Shown here piece after piece: positions 7,854 through 16,221 of a stretch of 38,231 nucleotides of DNA. The notes beneath the pieces were generated by a model. The model was not told the origin of the DNA and did not search any database. It was given only the letters and a program-made list of their open reading frames with translations. Position 1 is the first letter of the stretch. Every line of letters begins with the position of its first letter. The stretch is from NCBI GenBank assembly GCA_033721955.1, contig JAWVZY010000002.1:1-38231 (forward strand), in the 5' to 3' direction. A program made the position numbers and the translations under genes. The DNA comes from JAWVZY01 sp033721955. Lineage in GTDB: Bacteria > Patescibacteriota > Minisyncoccia > Spechtbacterales > 2-12-FULL-38-22.

Positions 7854-8606
7854 TTAACATACAGTCAAAATCTCAGGACCTTCGGCAGTTATTGCGATTG
7901 TATGCTCAAAATGCGCGGTAAGCCCCCCACTTTTGCTTTTAAAGCTAAATTTATCCGGAGCGAGTTCTACAACTTCAGAGCCGCCCCCAATTACCATAGG
8001 TTCAATTGCAATTACCATGCCTTCCTCCAAGACAACGCCCGTGTGGCGCTTACCCCAATTAGGCACCTGTGGGTCTTCATGTAATTTTTTACCAATGCCA
8101 TGCCCCACCAAACTTTTTACTATTTTATAATCCTCATCTTCTACATACCTTTGTATTGTATTCCCTATGTCTCCTGTCGTGTTACCTGGCTTAGCTTTTT
8201 TAATACCAAGGCGAAGAGCTTTTTTTGTAACCCGTATAAGCCGACGCGCCTCATGCGATATATCACCAATAGGAATTGTGATTGCTGTATCTGAATACCA
8301 CCCTTTATAGATAACCCCAAAATCAAGTCCTAAAATATCACCCTCTCTCAGTGGCTCATCAGTTGGAATGCCATGAACTATAATATCATTTACAGAAGTG
8401 CACACAACTCCCGGAAAACCATCGTATCCTTTAAATGCGGGCTTTACCTTGTGTTTTTCAATTAGCTTCTCGGCTAACATATCTAATTCTTTAGTGCTTA
8501 TTCCCGGTTTTGCCGCATCCCTGAGCTCATTCAAAATAGAGGCGGCAATTTTGCCGCTCTCTCTCATTTTTTCTATATCTTTTTTAGATTTTATAAATTT
8601 AGACAT
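7854..8606 (-). CDS. map: Methionine aminopeptidase, type I
   Basis: A 250-residue metallopeptidase that removes the initiator Met from nascent chains. The five metal ligands are visible: Asp95 (LGLDFG), Asp106 (WYSDTA), His169 (VGHGIG), Glu202 (AIEPM) and Glu234 (FEHT); His79 (VHGIP) is also present. There is no N-terminal zinc finger or SH3 extension, so it is the short Ia type. It starts directly after the adk stop (TAAATG). Confidence 0.96.
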   Translation of the reverse strand: MSKFIKSKKDIEKMRESGKIAASILNELRDAAKPGISTKELDMLAEKLIEKHKVKPAFKGYDGFPGVVCTSVNDIIVHGIPTDEPLREGDILGLDFGVIYKGWYSDTAITIPIGDISHEARRLIRVTKKALRLGIKKAKPGNTTGDIGNTIQRYVEDEDYKIVKSLVGHGIGKKLHEDPQVPNWGKRHTGVVLEEGMVIAIEPMVIGGGSEVVELAPDKFSFKSKSGGLTAHFEHTIAITAEGPEILTVC

Positions 8607-9212
8607 TTATTTTAAATGATCCATTATTTCCTTATGTACTTTTTCTATAGGTCTCTCTCCATCTACTTTAATTAAGGGTATTCCTCTTTTTTCAAACTCC
8701 TGTATAGCAGGCCAAGTTCGCTCAATAAATTCCTTTGTCCTTAACTTTAATTTTTCTTCTCCCTCATCTAGTGGTCGCGGATTAATCTTATTTCTTTCAA
8801 TAATGCGCTCTATTCCAACTTCTTCAGAGATATCTAAATATACAGGCAATAAGTTTTCTTTGCCAAACAAATTAACCAAAAAGGGGATAAGATTTTCCGA
8901 TTCATAAGGTGTTCTGGGAGAACCTGAAAAAATAATACCATTTTTATCATTAAAATTCTGTGCTACTAAATTTTGAATATATTCTTTTATAACCCCAAGA
9001 ACAAATGATGGGGTGCATAATTTACCAGATTCAAATATCTCTCTTTCCTTTATTAGTTTTGGATCGCTTTCTGCTTTAGGAGAATATAATTTTTCTTTTA
9101 ACACGTCACTTGTAGAGATTCGCATTAAATCAAGTTTTTCCGCTAAAAGTTCGGCCTGTGTATCCTTGCCGGAACCCGGCCTGCCTAAAATAAATACTGC
9201 TAATTTATCCAT
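8607..9212 (-). CDS. adk: Adenylate kinase family nucleoside monophosphate kinase
   Basis: A 201-residue P-loop kinase converting AMP and ATP to two ADP. The P-loop is GRPGSGKD (10-17), with Asp where most Adk have Gly. The NMP-binding SGSPRT (96-101) replaces the usual GFPR. The LID is the short, zinc-free form (about 139-150). Position after secY matches the usual secY-adk-map order. The unusual P-loop and SGSPR leave room for a relative with different NMP preference. Confidence 0.85.
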   Translation of the reverse strand: MDKLAVFILGRPGSGKDTQAELLAEKLDLMRISTSDVLKEKLYSPKAESDPKLIKEREIFESGKLCTPSFVLGVIKEYIQNLVAQNFNDKNGIIFSGSPRTPYESENLIPFLVNLFGKENLLPVYLDISEEVGIERIIERNKINPRPLDEGEEKLKLRTKEFIERTWPAIQEFEKRGIPLIKVDGERPIEKVHKEIMDHLK

Positions 9213-9241
9213 AAAATATAACCTTATTAATTCATAAAGAC

Positions 9242-9250
9242 ATTATACCA
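9242..9250 (-). promoter_or_regulatory. Extended -10 promoter of the adk-to-pgk operon
   Basis: TGG-TATAAT (9250-9242) lies about 30 nt upstream of the adk ATG, after the secY terminator. It probably drives adk and the genes behind it. The -35 is weak. Confidence 0.6.
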
Positions 9251-9299
9251 CAGCGAATTAAATGAATAATAAACAAAAAATAGCGTATGATATATATTA

Positions 9300-9326
9300 C
9301 AAAAATAAAAATGCCTATATAAGGCA
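9300..9326 (-). terminator. Terminator after secY
   Basis: TGCCT (9312-9316) pairs with AGGCA (9322-9326). The minus strand continues TTTTTATTTTT. It closes the ribosomal-protein/secY transcript. Confidence 0.75.
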
Positions 9327-9377
9327 GTTAAAATTTATCCTTCGCTTAAAACGGGAAAAGATACCCCCCCCTCTTAC

Positions 9378-10667
9378 TTATTCATACTGGCGCATAACTA
9401 TTTGCGCTTTTATTTGCCGTATAGTTTCGAGTGCTACCGATACCACAATCAAAATAGAAGTACCCCCTATTATAAATGAAAGATTACTTAATCCACCTGC
9501 CTGTCCTGCAACTCCCTGCACAACATTCGGCACTATAGCAATTATTCCAAGAAATATAGCTCCCACAAGCAAGGTTCTGTTTAAAATAAAGTTCAGGCGC
9601 TCAGCTGTTTTTCTTCCGGGGCGAATTCCGGGCACAAATCCACCCTGCTTTTGAAGGTTTTCGGCAACGGTCTCGGGATTAAATGTTACGGCTGTATAGA
9701 AATATGTGAAAAAGACAACAAGCAGGAAGTATGCTGTAGAATATGCAAATAAGTTATTCTGGAAAGAATTCATGAGATTAGCAAGACCCGCTAAAAACTG
9801 GTTTTCTGCACCCGCGAAGAAGTTGGCAATTATTCCAGGGAATAAAGTAATAGACAATGCAAAAATTATAGGCATCACACCTGCTGGGTTCAAAGAAAGC
9901 GGAAGGTAAGTTGAAGAACCTCCATAAATCTTATTCCCCCTTACCTGTTTTGCATATGATACCGGGATATTACGCCTCGCCTCATTAACTACAACAACCG
10001 CAGCAACTATAAATATACCCACCAGTACAAAAGCTATATAAGAAGTTAACTTTTCAGGGGTAAAGTTCACTAAAGCACTTTGAATATTTACCGGCAAAGA
10101 CGCGATAATACCCGCAAAAATAAGAAGAGAGATACCATTTCCAATACCTTTTTCGGTAATAAGCTCTCCGAGCCACATTAAAAATATGGCGCCAGCAGTA
10201 ACAGTGGATAAAAATGCTATCAACTCAAAAGTCGATAAAGTAGTTAAAATATTCTGACTGCGAAAAAGCGCATAAAGCCCATAGCCCTGAAGTGTCGCAA
10301 GGGGCACTGTCAAAATACGGCCGTACTGATTAAACTTTTGTCTGCCCTGCTCTCCCTCTTCTTCATACATCTCTTTTAGGCGAGGGAATATCATAGTTAA
10401 CAGCTGTAATGTAATTGTTGCTGTAATATAAGGGCCAAGTCCAAGCATTACAATTGAAAGATTGCTTAAAGCTCCTCCCGAAAATATATTTAAAATACCG
10501 AAGAATTGATTGCCTCCTAAAAACGATTGCAATTGATCACTATCAATTCCAGGCACGGGAATAACGGCTGCAACTCTAAATATTGCCAAAGTGAAAAATA
10601 CAAAAAGCACCTTTTTTCTAAGGTCTTTGAGTTTAAAAACTGCCAGAACTTGTTGATACCACTTCAT
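9378..10667 (-). CDS. secY: Protein translocase subunit SecY
   Basis: A 429-residue channel protein with ten hydrophobic segments. Visible: the N-terminal cytoplasmic helix, the TM1-plug region (RVAAVIPVPGID), TM2 with GLGPYITATI, and the conserved FVPGIRPGRKTAERL before TM9. It forms the SecYEG pore for export and membrane insertion. It starts 3 nt after the L15 stop without a Shine-Dalgarno. A run of eight C lies just past the stop. Confidence 0.97.
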   Translation of the reverse strand: MKWYQQVLAVFKLKDLRKKVLFVFFTLAIFRVAAVIPVPGIDSDQLQSFLGGNQFFGILNIFSGGALSNLSIVMLGLGPYITATITLQLLTMIFPRLKEMYEEEGEQGRQKFNQYGRILTVPLATLQGYGLYALFRSQNILTTLSTFELIAFLSTVTAGAIFLMWLGELITEKGIGNGISLLIFAGIIASLPVNIQSALVNFTPEKLTSYIAFVLVGIFIVAAVVVVNEARRNIPVSYAKQVRGNKIYGGSSTYLPLSLNPAGVMPIIFALSITLFPGIIANFFAGAENQFLAGLANLMNSFQNNLFAYSTAYFLLVVFFTYFYTAVTFNPETVAENLQKQGGFVPGIRPGRKTAERLNFILNRTLLVGAIFLGIIAIVPNVVQGVAGQAGGLSNLSFIIGGTSILIVVSVALETIRQIKAQIVMRQYE

Positions 10668-10670
10668 AAA

Positions 10671-11150
10671 TTATTCTATTTTACCACCGGCCTTTTCTAT
10701 TTGCTGGCGAGCCGATGCGGACAATTTTAATCCTTTAACAGTAATTTCTTTTTTAAGCTCACCCTTGCCCAAAAGCTTTATATTTTTAGGCACACGGCCT
10801 TTGTGTTTTGCAACCAACTTCTTTTTTACTAAAAATTCCGGATCTACTACATCGCCTTTTTTAACTACGCTCTGAAGATCTCCTGTATTTATTGTAAATA
10901 CCGGTTGAACATTTTGCGAACCCATAACTCCACCACCCCTAACGTTATGGCCTTTATTTTGTCCCTTGCTTGTGGGGCCTGTAGCTTTTGGTATCTTGAA
11001 AATATAATCAAGAATCTGAGGTCTTATGTTATGACCTGCGCGCGCTTTTTGTCCTTTTACCCCCCTACCTGAAAACGTTCCTCTCTTACCGCCCCTGCCA
11101 ACGCGACGCTTTTTCTTTTGTTTTGGTTTTTTTATATCGTGTGTTTGCAT
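10671..11150 (-). CDS. rplO: Ribosomal protein uL15
   Basis: A 159-residue large-subunit protein with the family's basic glycine-rich N-terminus (KKKRRVGRGGKRGTFSGRGVKGQKARAG) and a globular C-terminal domain. It lies only 2 nt after rpsE, so the rpmD (uL30) gene normally found here is absent, a known trait of CPR bacteria. Confidence 0.96.
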   Translation of the reverse strand: MQTHDIKKPKQKKKRRVGRGGKRGTFSGRGVKGQKARAGHNIRPQILDYIFKIPKATGPTSKGQNKGHNVRGGGVMGSQNVQPVFTINTGDLQSVVKKGDVVDPEFLVKKKLVAKHKGRVPKNIKLLGKGELKKEITVKGLKLSASARQQIEKAGGKIE

Positions 11151-11152
11151 AA

Positions 11153-11794
11153 TTATTTTTTATCCTTTTTCTTTTTCTTTTTAGCTGTTTTCTTTGTCGT
11201 TTTTTTCTTTTTATCTGATTTTTTGTCATCAGCAGGTTTTTTATTTTCTGCTTTTTTATTATTATCCTCTTCTTTTTTGCTTTCTTTCTTTTCTGTTTTA
11301 GGAGCCGTATAATCTATGCGCTCAAGAGCATTCACTGTAGCAAGAGCCATATTCAGTTTATTTGTGCTACGGCTAAGCACCTTTGCTGTAATGTCGCTAA
11401 ACCCAGCGAGATCACATACAGTTCGTACAGCACCACCTGCAATAATACCCCTTCCGCGACGAGCAGGTTTTAAATACACCACTGTAGCAGATTGCTTACC
11501 CTTAATATCGTAAGGTATTGTGCCTTCAGGTGTCATAGGAACATGCATAACATTCTTTTTGGCATTCCGCGTTGCTTTTCCGATAGATATTGAAACATCA
11601 GAACCTTTGCCAATACCAACGCCGACCCTGCCTTTTCTATCTCCTACTACAACAACAGATCGAAAACTAAAACGCCGACCTCCCGCAACTACTCGAGCCA
11701 CGCGCGCTATATCCAAAACCTTATTATCAAATTCCTGAGGTTCCTTCTTTCTCCTTGGTCTTCTGCCTCTGTTTTTTGTTTTTTGTTTAGCCAT
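11153..11794 (-). CDS. rpsE: Ribosomal protein uS5 with lysine-rich tail
   Basis: A 213-residue protein. The core (about residues 20-172) has the S5 RNA-binding motif (VVVGDRKGRVGVGIGKGSDV) and the C-terminal domain (GRGIIAGGAVRTVCDLAGF). Residues 173-213 form a low-complexity Lys/Asp/Glu extension ending in poly-lysine, absent from the usual S5 of about 165 residues. uS5 sits at the mRNA entry and shapes decoding accuracy. No SD precedes ATG. Confidence 0.96.
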   Translation of the reverse strand: MAKQKTKNRGRRPRRKKEPQEFDNKVLDIARVARVVAGGRRFSFRSVVVVGDRKGRVGVGIGKGSDVSISIGKATRNAKKNVMHVPMTPEGTIPYDIKGKQSATVVYLKPARRGRGIIAGGAVRTVCDLAGFSDITAKVLSRSTNKLNMALATVNALERIDYTAPKTEKKESKKEEDNNKKAENKKPADDKKSDKKKKTTKKTAKKKKKKDKK

Positions 11795-11803
11795 ATTTAT
11801 TAT

Positions 11804-12163
11804 TTAAAATTTTAAGCCGGCTTCTCTGGCACCTTCAGCCAAAGCTTTTACTTTGCCGTGATATTTATAACCTCCACGATCAAATATAACTTTTCTATAC
11901 CCTTCTTTTATAGCAAGCTTACCAAATTCCTTGCCTACTTTTTTAGCTATATTAGTATCAGCATTTATTTTTTCCTTTTTACCTGACAATTTTTTATCTG
12001 AAAATGACATCAAAACATGCCCTTTTGTATCATCTGCAAGTCCACAATAGATATGCTTATTAGATTTATAAACAAACAAACGAGGACGCTGTAAAGTGCC
12101 TTTCACTTTAGCGCGAACTCTTTTGTGTCTTATTTTTCTTTTTGCTGTCTTTGTTTTAGTCAT
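11804..12163 (-). CDS. rplR: Ribosomal protein uL18
   Basis: A 119-residue 5S rRNA-binding protein of normal length. Visible: the basic N-terminus (RKIRHKRVRAKVKGT), RPRLFVYKSNKHIY and the C-terminal FDRGGYKYHGKVKALAEGAREAGLKF, all typical of bacterial L18. It lies between rplF and rpsE. Confidence 0.97.
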   Translation of the reverse strand: MTKTKTAKRKIRHKRVRAKVKGTLQRPRLFVYKSNKHIYCGLADDTKGHVLMSFSDKKLSGKKEKINADTNIAKKVGKEFGKLAIKEGYRKVIFDRGGYKYHGKVKALAEGAREAGLKF

Positions 12164-12178
12164 AATAATTATTTACCG

Positions 12179-12733
12179 TTAAGCACCGGCTCCTCCTGCG
12201 CCTATAGCGCGCTTACCTGCCTTTCGCCTTATTTGCTCGCCCTCATAAGCAACTCCTTTACCCTTATAAGGTTCGGGCGGTCGTTTTGCACGTATATCTG
12301 CGGCAAATTGGCCCACTTTCTGTTTATCTATACCTTTTATTGTGATCTTATTTTTTTCTACCTGTACATCTAAGCCCTCGGGTACCTCCATTTCAACAGG
12401 ATGGGAATAGCCAAGATTTAAAACAAGGTTATTGCCTTTTGCCTCAGCTCTATAACCTACTCCGGTAATAATAAGAGATTTCTCAAAACCCTTTGATACT
12501 CCCTGTACCATATTTGCAATAAGAGCGCGATAAAGACCCCAAAGGGCATTGGCTTTTTTATTATTACCTGCCGGCTCTATTTTGATCTCCCCATCCGTAT
12601 TTTCTACTTTTAACTGATCTGAAAATTCCAATGCTAATTCGCCCAAAGAACCCTTGGCTTTAATAGTGTTGCCCTCAATAGTTATCTCTACTCCGCTGGG
12701 CACTTCAATTGGTTTTTGTCCTACTCTACTCAT
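12179..12733 (-). CDS. rplF: Ribosomal protein uL6
   Basis: A 184-residue large-subunit protein with two tandem L6 domains. The N-terminal SRVGQKPIEVPSGVEI and the C-terminal RPPEPYKGKGVAYEGEQIRRKAGK are diagnostic. It lies near the factor-binding centre. A short Gly/Ala tail (GAGGAGA) is present. Confidence 0.97.
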   Translation of the reverse strand: MSRVGQKPIEVPSGVEITIEGNTIKAKGSLGELALEFSDQLKVENTDGEIKIEPAGNNKKANALWGLYRALIANMVQGVSKGFEKSLIITGVGYRAEAKGNNLVLNLGYSHPVEMEVPEGLDVQVEKNKITIKGIDKQKVGQFAADIRAKRPPEPYKGKGVAYEGEQIRRKAGKRAIGAGGAGA

Positions 12734-12740
12734 ATTTTTA

Positions 12741-13130
12741 TTACCAAATTTCTGCTATTAATTCGCCCCCAACCTTTTTCTTTTTTGCGTCATCACCGCT
12801 TAAAAGGCCGTGGGGTGTTGATATTACAGACATTCCATAACCGCTTTTTACACTTCTGATATCCCTATAGCCCAGATATATCCTCTGGCCCGGCTTACTG
12901 ACACGCCTAAGAGATGTTATAGCGGGTTCTCCGTTTTCTTTATACTTTAAGGCAATTATAATAACCGGCTTCACCTTGGAGCCCTTCTTTTCAACTCCTT
13001 CAACTAGGCCTGCGGCTTCCATAATTTTTGCCAAATTAAATTTAATATTTGAATACGAAACTTTAACCGTTTCTTTGCCTACGGCCTGAGCGTTTCTTAT
13101 AATTGTTAACATGTCTGCTATTGGATCCAT
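12741..13130 (-). CDS. rpsH: Ribosomal protein uS8
   Basis: A 129-residue 16S rRNA-binding protein. N-terminal DPIADMLTIIRNA and C-terminal GYGMSVISTPHGLLSGDDAKKKKVGGELIAEIW match the family; the TPxGxxS-like turn is present as TPHGLLS. Confidence 0.97.
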   Translation of the reverse strand: MDPIADMLTIIRNAQAVGKETVKVSYSNIKFNLAKIMEAAGLVEGVEKKGSKVKPVIIIALKYKENGEPAITSLRRVSKPGQRIYLGYRDIRSVKSGYGMSVISTPHGLLSGDDAKKKKVGGELIAEIW

Positions 13131-13147
13131 AATTTTTATTTAATGTA

Positions 13148-13333
13148 TTACCAGCTAGATTTCCTTACGCCGGGTATTTCACCTTTACTTGCAAGCTCGC
13201 GAAAGCATATTCGACAAAGATCAAAATCTCTCATGTATCCCCGCTTCCTTCCGCACTTAAAACAGCGATTCTCCTTTCTGGTAGAAAATTTAGGTTTTTT
13301 ATATGCTTTTGCTATTTTTGATTTTTTTGCCAT
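13148..13333 (-). CDS. rpsZ: Ribosomal protein uS14, zinc-binding type
   Basis: A 61-residue S14 of the short zinc form. Two CxxC pairs (RCFKCGRKRG and LCRICFRELA) form a zinc ribbon, and GEIPGVRKSSW closes the protein. I start at the internal ATG (13333), which gives exactly the family length. An upstream ATG at 13366 would add 11 residues and overlap rplE by 20 nt. No SD supports either start. Confidence 0.94.
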   Translation of the reverse strand: MAKKSKIAKAYKKPKFSTRKENRCFKCGRKRGYMRDFDLCRICFRELASKGEIPGVRKSSW

Positions 13334-13346
13334 ATAATATATTAAT

Positions 13347-13931
13347 TTACTGATCTTCTTTTTCAAACGGCACTCCTAGTTTTTCAAACAATTCAAGCGC
13401 CTTTTCTTTTTCTTTTGTATTTGTTACAAATGTTGCCTCAAACCCCCAATTGAAATTTCCGGATTCTACCTCAGGAAATATACTGCTTTCTTTTACACCT
13501 ATTGTCAGATTACCTCCGCTATCAACAGATTTTTTAGAAATACCTCTAAAATCGCGGGTGCGGGGCAAGGCCACATTTATAAGACGTGCCATAAAATCAT
13601 ACATTTTCTTGCCTCTGAGGGTAACTTTGAGGCCGGCAGGCATTCCTTCCCTTAACTTAAAACCTGCAATTGATTTTTTAGCGCGTACAAGCTGAGGCTT
13701 CTGACCGGATATACTTGCCAGGCCCTCAACCAGATCACTCAACATTTCTTCATCTGTTTGAGAACCGCTACCTGATCCTTTTCTTTTAGCAGATATTTTA
13801 CCAACACCCGCATTCAAAACTATCTTTTCAAGTTTTGGCACTTCAAATATATTTAAACCACCTAATTCTTTTGCTAATTCAGGTTTAATATTTTTATTAT
13901 AGTTTTTTTGCAAATCAAGTGTTTCACTCAT
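13347..13931 (-). CDS. rplE: Ribosomal protein uL5
   Basis: A 194-residue 5S rRNA-binding protein. Visible: KIVLNAGVG near residue 37, GQKPQLVRAKKSIAGFKLREGMPAG, and LPRTRDFRGIS. It carries a Ser/Gly-rich insertion (about 51-59) not usual in L5. Slightly longer than the typical 179 residues. Confidence 0.96.
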   Translation of the reverse strand: MSETLDLQKNYNKNIKPELAKELGGLNIFEVPKLEKIVLNAGVGKISAKRKGSGSGSQTDEEMLSDLVEGLASISGQKPQLVRAKKSIAGFKLREGMPAGLKVTLRGKKMYDFMARLINVALPRTRDFRGISKKSVDSGGNLTIGVKESSIFPEVESGNFNWGFEATFVTNTKEKEKALELFEKLGVPFEKEDQ

Positions 13932-13939
13932 AATAATGC

Positions 13940-14248
13940 TTACTTAATGCTTTTACCGCATTTTTTACACAAACGAACTTTAGCTTCTCCCTCTTTTTTA
14001 TGACCCATTCGCGCTGCTTTCCCGCATCGAGGGCAAACTACCTTTACGTTAGAAATATCAATGGGTCCGGGAAGCTCGACTATCTCGCCCTGCTCACCTT
14101 GGCGACGCGGCCTTACATGCTTTTTTTGCATATTAACACCCTCAACAACTACCCTGGACCTTCTGGGTAAAGTTGAAATAACCTTCCCGGTCTTACCCCG
14201 GTTCTTGCCATGTATTATTAATACTTTGTCGCCTTTTTTTACCTTCAT
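13940..14248 (-). CDS. rplX: Ribosomal protein uL24
   Basis: A 102-residue assembly-initiator protein with an N-terminal KOW motif (VKKGDKVLIIHGKNRGKTGKV). The C-terminus has two CxxC pairs (VCPRCGKAAR and LCKKCGKSIK), indicating a zinc-binding form. Confidence 0.96.
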   Translation of the reverse strand: MKVKKGDKVLIIHGKNRGKTGKVISTLPRRSRVVVEGVNMQKKHVRPRRQGEQGEIVELPGPIDISNVKVVCPRCGKAARMGHKKEGEAKVRLCKKCGKSIK

Positions 14249-14252
14249 AATA

Positions 14253-14618
14253 TTAAAGTAATTCCTGTGCTAACGAAGCTATTTTATTAAATCCCCGCTG
14301 TTTAATTTCTCGCGGTATAGGACCAAAAATTCTACCTCCCACAGGGAGCATGCCCTCCAAAATTACCGCCGCATTATCATCAAATGAAATATAAGAGCCA
14401 TCCTTTCTGCGATAGGGTTTTCTTTGCCGTACAATAACCGCCTTTACCACATCTTTCTTCTTAACCTGGCGACGAGGTTCAGCCCGCTTAACTGAGGCAA
14501 CTATAATATCGCCTATTTGCCCATAGCGACGGCTGCCTCCGCCTGTTACGCGTATACATTGAATCTCTTTTGCTCCGGAGTTATCAGCTACTTTTAATTT
14601 TGACTGATTCTGTATCAT
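14253..14618 (-). CDS. rplN: Ribosomal protein uL14
   Basis: A 121-residue large-subunit protein of normal length. Visible: MIQNQSKLKVADNSGAKEI, VKKKDVVKAVIVRQRK and the C-terminal IFGPIPREIKQRGFNKIASLAQELL. It helps form the 50S-30S bridge B8. Confidence 0.98.
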   Translation of the reverse strand: MIQNQSKLKVADNSGAKEIQCIRVTGGGSRRYGQIGDIIVASVKRAEPRRQVKKKDVVKAVIVRQRKPYRRKDGSYISFDDNAAVILEGMLPVGGRIFGPIPREIKQRGFNKIASLAQELL

Positions 14619-14622
14619 AAAT

Positions 14623-14883
14623 TTAATTTATTTTCTTTATCACCTTCCATTTTTTATGCTTTGACACGGGACTTGTCTCTTCTATTTCCACTCTATCGCC
14701 TACCGCATACTCACCATCTTCATAATGGGCCTTATAATTCTTTGATATAGTATAACGCTTTTTGTATTTGGGATGCTCTACCATGCGATCAACCCTAACT
14801 ACAAGAGTTTTTTGCATTTTATCTGAAACAATGCTTCCTTGTAGTTTTTTTCTATTTACTTCTTTTTTTGTTTTTTTAGACAT
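14623..14883 (-). CDS. rpsQ: Ribosomal protein uS17
   Basis: An 86-residue OB-fold 16S rRNA-binding protein. Visible: LQGSIVSDKMQKTLVVRVDR, HPKYKKRY and VGDRVEIEETSPVSKHKKWKVI, all typical of the family. Confidence 0.97.
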   Translation of the reverse strand: MSKKTKKEVNRKKLQGSIVSDKMQKTLVVRVDRMVEHPKYKKRYTISKNYKAHYEDGEYAVGDRVEIEETSPVSKHKKWKVIKKIN

Positions 14884-14886
14884 ATT

Positions 14887-15096
14887 TTATTTATTATCTT
14901 TCTCTGCCTTATTGCGCCTTTCTGTTAATATTGTATAGACGCGGGCAATATCTTTTTTAACTTCTCTCATTTCACTAACATTTTTTACATTACCTGATGC
15001 AATATTCATTTTAAGCTCCACAACGCGGGATTTCTTATCATTCAATAATTTCTGCAATTCCTTATCTGATCTTTTGTTTAATTCTTTTGCTTTCAT
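14887..15096 (-). CDS. rpmC: Ribosomal protein uL29
   Basis: A 69-residue two-helix protein at the exit-tunnel rim near L23. The N-terminal KELNKRSDKELQKLLNDKK and the second helix (REVKKDIARVYTILTERR) match L29. It lies 4 nt after rplP. Confidence 0.94.
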   Translation of the reverse strand: MKAKELNKRSDKELQKLLNDKKSRVVELKMNIASGNVKNVSEMREVKKDIARVYTILTERRNKAEKDNK

Positions 15097-15100
15097 ATGT

Positions 15101-15511
15101 TTATCGGGAAATTATCTTAGTTTTAACAGGCAATTTGTAACTTGCACGCTTAAGCGCTTCGCGAGCTACTTCCTCGGGCACTCCATCTACTTCAAAAAGT
15201 ATTCGTCCGGGCTTTACGGGTGCTACAAAGTGATCAACAGATCCTTTTCCGCCACCCATGGGAACCTCCTGTCCTTTTTTTGTCACAGGCTTATCGGGAA
15301 AAATTCTTATCCATACCTTTCCGCCTCTTTTCATATACCGAGTGATAGCTCGCCGTGATGCCTCTATCTGGCGAGAAGTTATCCATTTTTCACCCTCAGA
15401 CACCTGCAGACCCCATTGGCCAAAGCTCAATGTTGTTCCGCGAGATGCAATAGAGGTTCTATCACGCCCCTTCCACCATTTTCTATGTTTTACTTTTTTA
15501 GGTAGTAGCAT
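15101..15511 (-). CDS. rplP: Ribosomal protein uL16
   Basis: A 136-residue protein near the peptidyl-transferase centre and A-site tRNA. Visible: LLPKKVKHRKWWKGR, the ARG/TTLSFGQWGLQ region, and KVWIRIFPDKPVTKKGQEVPMGGGKG. The MGGGKG loop near the PTC is intact. Confidence 0.97.
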   Translation of the reverse strand: MLLPKKVKHRKWWKGRDRTSIASRGTTLSFGQWGLQVSEGEKWITSRQIEASRRAITRYMKRGGKVWIRIFPDKPVTKKGQEVPMGGGKGSVDHFVAPVKPGRILFEVDGVPEEVAREALKRASYKLPVKTKIISR

Positions 15512-15534
15512 ATTATTTTACCAGAATTTATTTA

Positions 15535-16221
15535 TTATTCAAGTTTTTCTCCTTTGTATATCCAAACCTTTACCCCGATAGTACCGTACTTTGTCACAGC
15601 CTCCACAAAAGAATAATCAATATCTGCACGTAGGGTTTGTAGGGGCAAGCTTCCTTCTTTTACAAACTCGGTTCTTGCCATCTCAGCTCCATTCAAACGC
15701 CCCGCAACTGATATCTTAGCACCCTTTACCTCTTTATGGCTCATAACTCTATCAAGGGAGCGCTTTATTACGCGCCTGAAGGGTATTCTGCGCTCTAATT
15801 GTTCGGCCACATTCAATGCTACCAAGCGAGCTCTTGCATCGCTGTCTCTGACCTCGTGAACCTCTATTTTCACCTGTGGCAGGGCTTTTTGTTCATCGTC
15901 TGTATTATTTTTTGAAGGAGATATTTGTATCTTATTCCTAAGTATCTTCAGCAGGCCTTTTTTTGCCTCTTCAATACCCGAACCTCCTCGGCCGATAACA
16001 AGGCCTGGGCGCGATGTATGTACAAGAATTGAAATTGAATTTGCAAAACGCTCTATATCTATACTGTTGATGCCGGCATTTTGAAACTTATCTAAAAGAT
16101 ATTCTCTCATCTTATGATCCTGTTGAAGGTTCTTCTGGTAATTCTTTTTATCAAACCAGCGGGACTTCCATCCTTTTGTAATTCCTATTCTTGTACTTTT
16201 TGGGTGAGTTTTGTGAGTCAT
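15535..16221 (-). CDS. rpsC: Ribosomal protein uS3
   Basis: A 228-residue small-subunit protein at the mRNA entry site. It has a KH domain (VIGRGGSGIEEAKKGL, about 77-92) and a C-terminal S3 domain (GRLNGAEMARTEFVKEG, IDYSFVEAVTKYGTIGVKVWIYKGE). A short acidic/Asn insert (about 104-112) follows the KH domain. The start overlaps the last base of rplV. Confidence 0.97.
   Translation of the reverse strand: MTHKTHPKSTRIGITKGWKSRWFDKKNYQKNLQQDHKMREYLLDKFQNAGINSIDIERFANSISILVHTSRPGLVIGRGGSGIEEAKKGLLKILRNKIQISPSKNNTDDEQKALPQVKIEVHEVRDSDARARLVALNVAEQLERRIPFRRVIKRSLDRVMSHKEVKGAKISVAGRLNGAEMARTEFVKEGSLPLQTLRADIDYSFVEAVTKYGTIGVKVWIYKGEKLE

Noticed and set aside
9364..9371. Run of eight C after secY
   Set aside because: Most likely a simple homopolymer or sequencing artefact; it does not touch the reading frame.
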